DNA from: Vulcanimicrobiota bacterium
GTDB taxonomy: Bacteria > Vulcanimicrobiota > Vulcanimicrobiia > Vulcanimicrobiales > Vulcanimicrobiaceae
DNA length: 64,000 nt
Assembly (NCBI GenBank): GCA_003140215.1
Contig: PLJL01000001.1
Location: 562,501 to 626,500 of the forward strand
Direction: 5' to 3'
Below the pieces are notes generated by a model that saw only the letters and a list, made by a program, of their open reading frames with translations, had not been told where the DNA came from and ran no database searches. Every line of letters starts with the position of its first letter. Position 1 is the stretch's first letter. This document shows positions 44,094 through 52,470 of this stretch, one piece after another. Both the position numbers and the translations under genes were made by a program.

Positions 44094-45014
44094 TCAGTCT
44101 CCGTGGGCGCCTGCCCAGGGCTGGGGCGCGATGGCGATGGCGTCGTTGGCGTAGCTGCGGATGTACGCAAACGAGACAAACCCGTAGCCGTCGCTCCCGA
44201 AGCCGGTCCCCATGCTGTTGCGGAAGATAAAGTAGCCGCCGCCGGGGAACGCGCGCGACTCGCGGAAGCCCACGAGGTCGATTGAATGACCGTCGAACAT
44301 CGGCGGGTTGGAGCCCGTGTTGGCGCTGCGCGGATAGTCCTTGAGCAGCGGAACGCCGGCAACGGTCACCGTGGGAACGTTGTTGTGCCACAAGGTGTCA
44401 TTGAGCCACCAGATTCCGGTGGCCACCGGACGCCCCGAGCGCAAGATTGTGAGCGTGCGTTGAAGTTCCGCGCCGGTCATCCCCGTGGTGTTGTCCCAGG
44501 TTTTGACGACCGTGAACGGATACTTCACCGGGAACATCGCCTGAGCTGCCGCGATCGTGGCCTTGTTCGGCGCCGCGGGATGGTTGGGATCGTACGCCGC
44601 GCGGTAGGGCATCTCGCGCAGGGTGGCGATGCCCCACGTGCGATAGCCGCTCATGAACTTGGTGAAGAACCCACCGTCGGCGTCTTCACCCGTCGCGCGG
44701 TTGCCGGCCCAGTTGAGATACTCTTCCGACAGGTTGCGGCCCCCGCGCGCGAGCGGCGTAGCGGCCTTCTGATATTCGATCAAAAACGTCGTTGCAAAAA
44801 CGGTGCAGGTGCCGCGATTGCCCTGATCGCGCACGTGCAACCGGCGCTGCCTGATCGTGGGACGCAGGTCGACCTCCGGTGCGAGACCGGAAACGAAGTG
44901 CTCCACGAAGCGAACGTGGATCGGGACCGCGGGGCGCCATGCCGGCACGGCAGCCGCCGCAACGCCGGTCATCAGGAACGCCGACGCGAGGAACGAAGCA
45001 GGAAGCTTGTACAT
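44094..45014 (-). CDS. Exported papain-like (C1) cysteine protease
   Basis: 306 residues from the ATG at 45014, which has GGAGG 7 bases upstream (the ATG at 45020 sits too close to it). Signal peptide LPASFLASAFLMTGVAAAA. Active-site Gln and Cys lie in VRDQGNRGTCTVFATTFLIEY (Cys about residue 70), His in FDGHSIDLVGF, and Asn in IFRNSMGTGFG, the NSW-type position with Met. Like C1 enzymes, it lacks a long propeptide. Lies between systems A and B; a role there is not shown. Confidence 0.88.
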   Translation of the reverse strand: MYKLPASFLASAFLMTGVAAAAVPAWRPAVPIHVRFVEHFVSGLAPEVDLRPTIRQRRLHVRDQGNRGTCTVFATTFLIEYQKAATPLARGGRNLSEEYLNWAGNRATGEDADGGFFTKFMSGYRTWGIATLREMPYRAAYDPNHPAAPNKATIAAAQAMFPVKYPFTVVKTWDNTTGMTGAELQRTLTILRSGRPVATGIWWLNDTLWHNNVPTVTVAGVPLLKDYPRSANTGSNPPMFDGHSIDLVGFRESRAFPGGGYFIFRNSMGTGFGSDGYGFVSFAYIRSYANDAIAIAPQPWAGAHGD

Positions 45015-45106
45015 GAGCATGCCTCCGGATCGATGCGCGAGCTTGCGCCTTTTCTGGTCCGGGCCGAGGCGGGCCTTCGAGCGCCGGCTGCGCGTGACGG
45101 CGGCCC

Positions 45107-45367
45107 ATGCTTTCCAATAGGCACAAGGGCCTCATTCGCGGCCTGATCTATCCGGTTCAGTTCGACCCCGACCCCGTCGACGGAGTCGACCGAGTGCTCG
45201 AACTGGTCGTCTACCGGCGTGCGCTCGACGCGGGTCCCGACGAGTATTCGGCGGCCATTGCGGCCGCGCTGCAAAGCGACGAGCAGCTAGCGCCGCTGAT
45301 ACCTCAACCGCATTCCGAACCGGTTATCAGGGCTTATCTCACTGCGCTCCAGCAACGTTTGGCCTGA
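45107..45367 (+). CDS. Small hypothetical protein
   Basis: 86 residues, ending 7 bases before the convergent FecR-TPR gene. It reads LIYPVQFDPDPVDGVDRVLELVVYRR, then a helical half. No signal, membrane segment or cysteine pair. I recognise no family, and no ribosome site is clear; coding status rests on amino-acid balance and conserved frame. Confidence 0.45.
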   Translation: MLSNRHKGLIRGLIYPVQFDPDPVDGVDRVLELVVYRRALDAGPDEYSAAIAAALQSDEQLAPLIPQPHSEPVIRAYLTALQQRLA

Positions 45368-45374
45368 TGCCCGT

Positions 45375-48029
45375 TCAGGGCCGCGCCCCGAGCGATTTCA
45401 GCGCCGCGTTCGCGGTGGCGCGCTGCCCGTAGCCGGGACAGTCGTGCGCCGCCAAACGGTAGAACGGTAGCGCCGTGTCCGGCGAACCCTGCACCGCATA
45501 GAATTCGCCGACGTAGAAGTTCGCCTCGCACAGCCGGCCCAGGTTTTTGGCCGGGTCGGGGTCGTGCGCCGCGGCAATGGTCGCGGCCGGCGCGCTCTGC
45601 CCGAGGAACAGCCGCACGATCGGCGCCGGCCACGCGCTCATGTCGAGCTGCTTGGCCGCATCCGAGAGCCGGCTTGGCGCGTGGCTGCGGCGACCCGTCA
45701 CCTCCACGAGCAGCGCCGCGTACGCATCTTTGGGCGCGAGCGTGGCGGCTTTCTCGAAATCGGCGCGGGCCTGATCGAGCGGGCCGCCGCCGTACAGGTT
45801 CGCGATGCCGCGCATCACGTATGCGGCTTCCTGGTCGGGCGCGCCGTGGATCGCCGTGCCCAGGGTGGCGACGGCGCGTTCGCGATCGCCCGCGGCGAAG
45901 TAGTCGGAGCCCAGCGCGAGTTGGATGTAGGGCACGTTCGGATTGACGCGCACTGCCTGCTCGTAGTCCGCGATCGCGCGGTCGTGCTCGCCGCGCACGT
46001 CCTCGATGTACGCGCGCCCGGACAGCGCGAGCATGGCGTTGGGATCCAGGCGCAGCGCCTCGTTGTAGTCGGCGTACGCCCGGTCGTAGTCGAGCTTGAA
46101 ACCGTACGCGATGGCCCGGTCCGTCCGGTACTTGGCGATGGCCGGCGCCAGGCGAATGGCCTCGCCGTAGTCCGCAACCGCACGATCGTAGTCGGCCTTG
46201 AGCTGGTACGCAAAGCCGCGCTGATCGTACGCGAAGGCGAAGGCCGGGTCGAGCCGGATCGCCTCGCTCAAGTCCGCGATCGCGCGGTCGTTATCGCCCT
46301 TGCGCTGGTACGCCATGCCGCGGCCCAGCCACGCCGCCTTGGAGGCGGGCTTGAGGCGCAGCGTTTCGTCGTAGTCCGCGATCGCGTGAGCGAAATCGCC
46401 CTTTGCGCGGTACGCGTTGCCGCGATTGTTATAGGCGGCGGCCAACTGCGGATTGAGCCGTATCGCCTCGTTTTCGTCGGCGATTTCCTTGTCGTAGTCG
46501 CGTTTGGTCTCGTATGCGAGGCCGCGGTTGTTGTAGGCCTCCGCATACCCGGGCTGCAGCCGGATCGCTTCCGTGTATTCGACGATCGCGCCGTCGTTGT
46601 CGCTGCGGTCGACTCGCAGGCGGTTGCCGCGGTTGAAGTGCGCGGCGGGATTCGCCGGCTCGATGCGAATCGCTTGGTCGTAGTCGGCCAGGGCCCGCAC
46701 GTGGTCCCCTTTGGCATCGAACGATGCGCCCCGGTTGACGTACGCGTTGGCGTGGGTCGGCGCGAGGCGGATCGCTACGCCGTAGTCTGCGATCGCGCGG
46801 TCCTCGTCGCCGCTGTCGCTGTACGCGAGGCCGCGGTTGTAGTACGCCGATGCGTAGGCTGGATCGAGCCGGATCGCCTCGGTGTAGTCGGCGATCGCCC
46901 GCGCAAAGCTCTTTTTGGTTTGGTAGCTATTACCGCGGTCGTAGTAGGCGATCGCGTTGTTCGGGTTCAGGCGCAGCGACTCGTCGTAGTCGGCGATGGC
47001 GCGGTCGTGATTCCCGGCAACGTCGAAGGTCACGCCCCGATTGGTATAGGCGGAGGCGTGCTTGGGATCGAGCCGGATCGCCTCGTCGTAGTCCGCGACC
47101 GCTCGGGCGACGTCGCCCTTGCTCCAATAGGTATTCCCCCGGTTGTAGAACGGGACGGCGTCGCGCGGCGTAAGCCGAATCGCTTCGCCGAACTCCCCGA
47201 TCGCGCGATCGTAGTTGCCCTGCGCGTGATCGACCGCGCCGAGGTTGTTGTACTCGCCGGCGATGCGCTCCGGATCGCCGCTCTGGCGCGCGAGCTCCAG
47301 CCTCGCGTCGTACGACGCTCGAGCAGCGGTGACCGTGTCGAATCGTTGAACGAACTCGGGCACGCCGAGCGGAAACGAGACGCTGGGCGTCCCCGTCGCC
47401 GCGATCACGTCGATCGCCTTGACCGACAGCGGCGCGGCGGACGACGGTGCCGACCCGGCCGTGCTTGCAACGGGCGCGTTGCGCGACGTTCGCGGCGCGT
47501 CTGGTTTCGCCGCGCCGATCTGCAGGCGCGCGGCGTAGGCCACGTCGACGCTGCCGCGGCGGCACGCGAAGGTCACCTTACGCCCCGAGGTGTCGAACGA
47601 GAACACCGTGCCGCGCGCCGAGGCGGTGAACGTGTTGCCGTAGCGCACTTGAAAGAAATCCAGCGCCCCGTGCACGACCGAGAACAGCGCGCTGCCGTGG
47701 GCCACGCTCGATCGTTCCCCGGCGCCGGTCGCGTCGAGCGTGAAGCTGGTGTCGGGCCGCAACGTGGTGGTGCTCTTCGCGTCCGTCGACGCGATCACAA
47801 CGGTCACCCGCAGCGGGACGTCGATGCGTGCGCCGTCCGGCAGCGTCGCATGGACGGTCAACGGTTGGGGGTGACCGCCGGCCGGCGTCACCGTCGGCCG
47901 CGCGGTCGCACCCGGCTGCGTGCGGATCTCCAGCACGACGTGCTGCCGCACGGCGGCCCCGGCCGGTGCCGGACCGAGCGCGAGCAGCAGAAGCGTCGGG
48001 CCGAGCCCGAGTGCGAGGCGTCTGGTCAC
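45375..48029 (-). CDS. Exported FecR-domain protein with about 15 TPRs (system B)
   Basis: 884 residues, GTG start 1 base after the TIR gene stop. Signal peptide LGPTLLLLALGPAPAGA. A FecR domain covers about residues 65-165: GSALFSVVHGALDFFQVRYG, then ARGTVFSFDTSGRKVTFACRRGSVDVAY. About 15 TPR units of 34 residues follow (AYxNRGxAYxxKGDxDRAIADYDEAIRLDP). The pairing with a CHASE2 gene is common: exported FecR and CHASE2 domains often form a signalling couple. TPRs likely bind a partner outside the membrane. Length and repeat count exceed most FecR proteins. Confidence 0.88.
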   Translation of the reverse strand: MTRRLALGLGPTLLLLALGPAPAGAAVRQHVVLEIRTQPGATARPTVTPAGGHPQPLTVHATLPDGARIDVPLRVTVVIASTDAKSTTTLRPDTSFTLDATGAGERSSVAHGSALFSVVHGALDFFQVRYGNTFTASARGTVFSFDTSGRKVTFACRRGSVDVAYAARLQIGAAKPDAPRTSRNAPVASTAGSAPSSAAPLSVKAIDVIAATGTPSVSFPLGVPEFVQRFDTVTAARASYDARLELARQSGDPERIAGEYNNLGAVDHAQGNYDRAIGEFGEAIRLTPRDAVPFYNRGNTYWSKGDVARAVADYDEAIRLDPKHASAYTNRGVTFDVAGNHDRAIADYDESLRLNPNNAIAYYDRGNSYQTKKSFARAIADYTEAIRLDPAYASAYYNRGLAYSDSGDEDRAIADYGVAIRLAPTHANAYVNRGASFDAKGDHVRALADYDQAIRIEPANPAAHFNRGNRLRVDRSDNDGAIVEYTEAIRLQPGYAEAYNNRGLAYETKRDYDKEIADENEAIRLNPQLAAAYNNRGNAYRAKGDFAHAIADYDETLRLKPASKAAWLGRGMAYQRKGDNDRAIADLSEAIRLDPAFAFAYDQRGFAYQLKADYDRAVADYGEAIRLAPAIAKYRTDRAIAYGFKLDYDRAYADYNEALRLDPNAMLALSGRAYIEDVRGEHDRAIADYEQAVRVNPNVPYIQLALGSDYFAAGDRERAVATLGTAIHGAPDQEAAYVMRGIANLYGGGPLDQARADFEKAATLAPKDAYAALLVEVTGRRSHAPSRLSDAAKQLDMSAWPAPIVRLFLGQSAPAATIAAAHDPDPAKNLGRLCEANFYVGEFYAVQGSPDTALPFYRLAAHDCPGYGQRATANAALKSLGARP

Positions 48030-48030
48030 G

Positions 48031-49755
48031 TCATGCTGACCCCGTAGGGGCTGCGAGTGGAGGAGGCGGTTTGGGTTCCAGGCCGGCGAGGATCTCCGCG
48101 ACGAGGCCGGGCCGGTCGTCGATGCTCGCGGCTTGAATGTCGTCGACGGTGGCCAAGATCACCGGCTTGCCGCGCATGATCGGAAGGACACACCGCGAGC
48201 CTTCCCCAGCCGTGATCCATTTCCGGTGCGCGCGCTTGATTTCGAACCGGCAGTACGGCCGCTGGAAGTAGGTTTCCGAGTACACCGGAACGACGAACCG
48301 GCTGCCGTCGATCGCCAGGCTGATCTTGTCCTGCCAGGCCGAGCCGACCCGGATCGACGAGGTGTCGAAGAAGATTTCGAGCTTGCGCCCGTCGGCGGAG
48401 CGCGCGTCCTTGAGCGGGACGAACACGTTTTCGTAGACCCAGCTGAACTCGTCGTGCGCGTACGAGATGAACACGTCGTAGTCGTTTGATTCTTCGGGCG
48501 GGGCATCGATCGCCCGCGACTGCTCGAACAGGATCTCCCGCCCGCGCTCGCCGCACAGCCCGGCCGCAAAGAGCACGCTCATCGCAACCAGGCTCACCTG
48601 GGGTTGAATCTGCCGCGCGACGAGCATCCAGGCCTCGAACGCGCCGAATGCCGCCAGGGCGAATGCGCCGGCCGCGCCCGCGGCGATCCAGGGAAGGGAG
48701 CTGCGCAGCGCGCGTAGCTGGAGCCGGCGCAGCCCTTGGAAAACCGCGATGAAAGCGACCAGCGTGAGCGCTGCAAACCCCGCGACGAGCAGTGCGAGCA
48801 ACTCGTTGGCGGGGAGCGGCTGAAAATACCCCGAGTCGGCGTTCTTGCGCTCGAGCAGATCGCTCAGCGCCCACGCCAGCAGCTCGGGATTGCTGCGCGG
48901 TGCCGCTCCGCGGTGCAGCGGCCCCAAGTCCTTCTCCAGCGTCGCGACGATGACGTATTTCCCGTTGAAATCGGCGCCGGCGGGGAATGGCTGCGCCCGC
49001 GTCACGCGCTGCACGCTCTGGGCGAATGCCGCCTGCGCTCCCAGCCGCACCGCCTCCATCGTTTGCGTCGCCCCGGAGCGATCGCAGGCCGCTCGGGGTT
49101 CCCCGGCGACGTCCTTGACCGCGCGGTACGGCAGCGCCCAGAGATCTTGGGTCCCGGCAACGTTCCCTTTGCTGTCGGTTTGCGGAAGCCGATAGCAGCG
49201 CTGGTAGAACACGCCGTCCGCCGCGGCGAGCTGCAGAATCGTGTGACCGGCCGCCAGATGATCGTAGACGTTGTCGCGATCGAGCGCGCCCAGCGACGCC
49301 GCGTCGATCTGACCGGCGCCCTGCGTCGCGACCGGATTCTCCGTCGCGTACACGGCGATTTTTGGCGCGGCCGCAGCCGCGGCGTCGAGGCTCTTGGTCA
49401 ACGCCGCGGTCGCCGCATCGGGACGGCACGCCTGGGTATCGGGCGTCGCGCAGACCGACTCGAAGTACAGGTCGAGCAGTACCGCGGCGGGCCGCTGGCC
49501 GTGGGCACGCAGGCCGTCAAGGAACTGCGCGATCGTTTGACGATCCCGGGCCGGAGCACGCTGGTCGTAGTCCGCGAGATCGACGACGGAAACGTTGCCG
49601 GCGAATGCCGGCGCATGCAGGTTGCTCAAGGATTGGAACACCGACCAATCCCACTCGTGCCACACCGGCGCCAGCACGAACGTCGCCACCCCGAGAAGCG
49701 CGACGTAGACCGCGATCAGGACCGCCGTCGCCCGCAGCCAGGGCTGATTGGTCAC
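48031..49755 (-). CDS. CHASE2 sensor - transmembrane - TIR protein (system B)
   Basis: 574 residues from a GTG overlapping the SLOG gene stop (GTGA). Helix near 8-28, then an extracytoplasmic CHASE2 domain (about 40-290: VSVVDLADYDQRAPARDRQTIAQFLDGL, AAVLLDLYFES). Three hydrophobic helices lie at 300-400 (LLALLVAGFAALTLVAFIAV). The C-terminal TIR (about 425-574) starts YDVFISYAHDEFSW and has the catalytic-type Glu in PYCRFEIKRAH (about 505). CHASE2 normally fuses to cyclases or kinases; coupling to TIR is unusual. Signal reception at the cell surface and NADase output are inferred. Confidence 0.88.
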   Translation of the reverse strand: MTNQPWLRATAVLIAVYVALLGVATFVLAPVWHEWDWSVFQSLSNLHAPAFAGNVSVVDLADYDQRAPARDRQTIAQFLDGLRAHGQRPAAVLLDLYFESVCATPDTQACRPDAATAALTKSLDAAAAAAPKIAVYATENPVATQGAGQIDAASLGALDRDNVYDHLAAGHTILQLAAADGVFYQRCYRLPQTDSKGNVAGTQDLWALPYRAVKDVAGEPRAACDRSGATQTMEAVRLGAQAAFAQSVQRVTRAQPFPAGADFNGKYVIVATLEKDLGPLHRGAAPRSNPELLAWALSDLLERKNADSGYFQPLPANELLALLVAGFAALTLVAFIAVFQGLRRLQLRALRSSLPWIAAGAAGAFALAAFGAFEAWMLVARQIQPQVSLVAMSVLFAAGLCGERGREILFEQSRAIDAPPEESNDYDVFISYAHDEFSWVYENVFVPLKDARSADGRKLEIFFDTSSIRVGSAWQDKISLAIDGSRFVVPVYSETYFQRPYCRFEIKRAHRKWITAGEGSRCVLPIMRGKPVILATVDDIQAASIDDRPGLVAEILAGLEPKPPPPLAAPTGSA

Positions 49756-51419
49756 GTTCCGCGACCGATCACGCGCAGCGGGCGGTCGCGGCGCGCCAGC
49801 AGCCATTCGGCCTGCTCGACGAGCGCCTCGCGTCCGACCTCGCGCAGGACCTGGGCCTGACCCGTGGACTCGCCGCCGGCGCGGTGATGCAGCTGATGCA
49901 GCGCGCGATCGAAGACGCTGAACATGCGGTCGTAGCGCTTTGCGTTCGCCGAATACCCTCGTTTGTCGGCGTAGCTCGCGAACAGCGCAGCCGCCGCCCC
50001 GACGAGCGCCGCGAACGACGCGGCCCAATGCTGCGCGCTCACCGCCATCGCGCCGAAGAGCGAGCTGAACGGCGGCAGCAGCAGGATCGCGACGACGACG
50101 ATCGATCCCACGCCGATCCATTGCGAAACCTTGCCGATCCGCTGGTAGACTTGGGCGCGACGTTGATCGCGCGTCGCGGCGCGATGGTAGTACCGCCACT
50201 GCTCGCGCACCCAGTCCAAGGCGAGGCGCTCGTTGCGCGCCTGCGGTGTAAGCGATTCCACGAACGCCGCCGAGCGAAGCACCATCCGGATCCATTGCAG
50301 CTCGCTCTGCTGCATCCGCATATAGTACGGATCGACGAACTCCTCGCCGCCGACCGCGTTCCAAGCGATCTGGACGCGCAACCCCTCGCTGACCGCGCGG
50401 TAGTCTTGATAGCGGTTTTCAAGGTCGGCGCCGCGCACGATACGATACGCGATGAACGCCGCGACCAGCGTGGCGATCTTGACTGGCTCGGGCCCCAACG
50501 TGTCGCCGAATCCGAGCTGCGCAGCGATCGCGATCAGGGCGAGGGCGTAAAGCACCCGGAGCTGTGAGAGAGCACGTCCCTGCAGCCGGTTCGCCGTTCG
50601 GTCGGTTCGCGCCATCAATCCAGGCAGCCCGGCGGCTGCGGGCGACTCGGCCGTCGCGGCGAGATCCGCATTGAAGCGATCGAGCAGCCCGATCGCCGCG
50701 TCGAAGCTCGCTCGCGCTTTCCGGTCGCCGGAGAAACGCCGCGGATAGCGGCGCTGGACCGAGAACGTTGCGTCCGGCCGCGGCTTGCCTAGGCGCGACG
50801 TGACGATTTGGAAGACCGGCGTCGGATCGGGCTGATGACGCTCGTCGATGCTTGAGGCCCACCGCGTCGACGCAAGTCCCGTCTCGCGGAGCTGCACGAT
50901 GCCGGCGGTCGCCCCAGGCGCCGGCGACGTCGCGCCGTCCCAAAGCGCGATGAGGATGTGGCTGTGGAATGCGAGGTACCAGCCCGTCGCGGCCTCGCCC
51001 CCGGTATCCGCCTCCGCGTGCGCGACGACCGAGACGTGCGAGCAGCGAGCCAAGACTGCGCGCAGACGCGCCGCATCGGCCGGCGTGAGGTCGCGTTCGT
51101 ACGTCTCGGGCGACATCGCCATGCACCCGATGACGGCGAGTCCCGCGTCGAGCGCGACCTCGGCCGACAGCAGCCCGGCGCCGCGGCGCAGCAACGAAAG
51201 CACGACGAGGCGCGTGTGCGGCACGCTCCGCGCGACGTCGTCGAGCAACGCGCGCAAGGCAGCGCGCATCGCAGGCTCGTCGGCTGGTACGATCTCGCGA
51301 TGGCCGGTGATCCCCACCACGAGCGCAGCGCCATCCGATGAAAACGCCGGCGGTGCCTGCTCCACGCCTCCTGCGTACGCAGGCGCAGTCCCCCGCTCCT
51401 CCGCACGCACGGTCTGCAC
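49752..51419 (-). CDS. SLOG-like Rossmann domain fused to SLATT-like membrane hairpins (system B)
   Basis: 555 residues from GTG 51419, or 537 from GTG 51365. Residues about 33-200 form a SLOG-type Rossmann fold (GAALVVGITGHREI, AGLLSAEVALDAGLAVIGCMAM, and SHILIALWDG), a nucleotide-ligand binding domain. Two hydrophobic hairpins follow at about 280-325 and 435-485, flanking YRAVSEGLRVQIAWNAVG and DPYYMRMQQSELQWI, resembling SLATT (SLOG/SMODS-associating 2TM effector). SLATT proteins are proposed membrane-disrupting effectors in nucleotide-dependent conflict systems. Four TMs instead of two suggest duplication. Gene is coupled to the TIR gene. Confidence 0.82.
   Translation of the reverse strand: MQTVRAEERGTAPAYAGGVEQAPPAFSSDGAALVVGITGHREIVPADEPAMRAALRALLDDVARSVPHTRLVVLSLLRRGAGLLSAEVALDAGLAVIGCMAMSPETYERDLTPADAARLRAVLARCSHVSVVAHAEADTGGEAATGWYLAFHSHILIALWDGATSPAPGATAGIVQLRETGLASTRWASSIDERHQPDPTPVFQIVTSRLGKPRPDATFSVQRRYPRRFSGDRKARASFDAAIGLLDRFNADLAATAESPAAAGLPGLMARTDRTANRLQGRALSQLRVLYALALIAIAAQLGFGDTLGPEPVKIATLVAAFIAYRIVRGADLENRYQDYRAVSEGLRVQIAWNAVGGEEFVDPYYMRMQQSELQWIRMVLRSAAFVESLTPQARNERLALDWVREQWRYYHRAATRDQRRAQVYQRIGKVSQWIGVGSIVVVAILLLPPFSSLFGAMAVSAQHWAASFAALVGAAAALFASYADKRGYSANAKRYDRMFSVFDRALHQLHHRAGGESTGQAQVLREVGREALVEQAEWLLARRDRPLRVIGRGT
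51370..51383. promoter_or_regulatory. 14-bp perfect palindrome at the SLOG gene start
   Basis: CCTGCGTACGCAGG lies within the 5' end of the SLOG gene, next to the alternative GTG at 51365 and overlapping its AGGAGG. It could be an operator or an RNA hairpin that blocks a start. Confidence 0.3.
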
Positions 51420-51436
51420 GCCGTTGCCGGACCCGG

Positions 51437-52261
51437 TCAGGTTTCGATCGGCGTATCGGTGGCCTTTCCCCACTCCGCCCACGAGCCGTAGTAGACGCGA
51501 ACGTCGCGGTATCCGAGGAGATACGTCAACGCGAACCACGCCTGGCTGGCCCGATTGCCGATCGTGCAATAGGTGACGACCTCGGATTGCGCCGTGACGC
51601 CGCGATCTTGCAAGGTCTGCCGCATCTCGTCGGCGTTCCTGAAACTACCGTCATCGGTGCGCAGCAGCTCGATCGGGACGTGCACGGCGCCCGGTATGTG
51701 CCCCGCGCGTCCGGCCCCTTCGGTCGCGCCGGACGGCCAGAACCGTTCGCCGTCGTACTCGGCCTGCGATCGCGTATCGAGGATCAATGGAGTCGGCCGG
51801 CCGATCGTCTCCCGTACGCTCTCCTTCGACGAGAACGACGCGTTCGGCGCGGCGAGCGCGTAGTGCGAGGGCGCGAACGCCGGAACATCCGTGGACCACG
51901 TTCGGCCCGCGGCGATCCACTGGTCGCGCGAGCCGTCCATCAAGCGCACCCGATCGTGTCCGTGCGCCTTGAGCAGCCAGAAGCCGAGGTGAGCGCCGTA
52001 GCCGTAACAGACGACCGTCGTATCGGGAGTCACTCCGGATTTGCGCAGGACGTCTTGCAACTCGGCGGCGTTTACCGGGCGGTAGTCGGGGTGGCGCAAA
52101 TCGGTGTACGCATTCCAGAGCGCGGCCCCGGGAATGTGCCCGGCGTTGTACGCCGATGCGCTGACATCGATCTCCACGATCCGCACGGACGGATCGTCGA
52201 TGCGCGCCGCGATCCAGGCTGCGTCGACGCGTCCATCCGGGGAAGTATCAGCAGATTCCAC
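51437..52261 (-). CDS. Rhodanese-family sulfurtransferase (two-domain)
   Basis: 274 residues, GTG start with AGGAGG 5 bases upstream. Two rhodanese domains: an inactive N-terminal one (VRIVEIDVSASAYNAGHIPGA, VVCYGYGAHLGFW) and a catalytic C-terminal one (LILDTRSQAEYDG, VVTYCTIGNRASQAWF, Cys about residue 232). Such enzymes move sulfane sulfur from thiosulfate or 3-mercaptopyruvate. It is the first gene of the run towards SLOG, CHASE2-TIR and FecR-TPR, 17 bases upstream of SLOG. Whether it belongs to system B or merely supplies the promoter is uncertain. Confidence 0.92.
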   Translation of the reverse strand: MESADTSPDGRVDAAWIAARIDDPSVRIVEIDVSASAYNAGHIPGAALWNAYTDLRHPDYRPVNAAELQDVLRKSGVTPDTTVVCYGYGAHLGFWLLKAHGHDRVRLMDGSRDQWIAAGRTWSTDVPAFAPSHYALAAPNASFSSKESVRETIGRPTPLILDTRSQAEYDGERFWPSGATEGAGRAGHIPGAVHVPIELLRTDDGSFRNADEMRQTLQDRGVTAQSEVVTYCTIGNRASQAWFALTYLLGYRDVRVYYGSWAEWGKATDTPIET

Positions 52262-52470
52262 GGCTACCTCCTGGTCCCCGAGCCTTTGGACGGCGGCTTG
52301 CGTTTTCCCATCCGCGAGCGAGCGGGCGCACGTTCCAACCCACCGCCTGGTATGCCGAGGACATCGCGTTCTTCGCGGAATACAACCGAATTCGCGAGGA
52401 GTGGTTCGGCCCTCACGGACCCGGCGATGCACAACTCGCCGAATACTTCGGACAGCTGGAGAGCACGTGA
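52262..52470 (+). pseudogene. 3' remnant of a truncated gene
   Basis: In the +1 frame the codons from about 52300 read YAEDIAFFAEYNRIREEWFGP and end in a TGA at 52468, which overlaps the next gene's GTG (GTGA), as coupled genes do here. No ATG, GTG or TTG start exists upstream in frame before the rhodanese start region. It looks like the tail of an older gene whose front was lost at the island edge. Identity not recognised. Confidence 0.45.

Noticed and set aside
45564..48047. 827-residue ORF on the plus strand opposite the FecR-TPR gene
   Set aside because: Mirror of a GC-rich repeat gene; the protein is Arg/Val-rich with no signal, domain or ribosome site, while the minus frame has clear FecR and TPR motifs.
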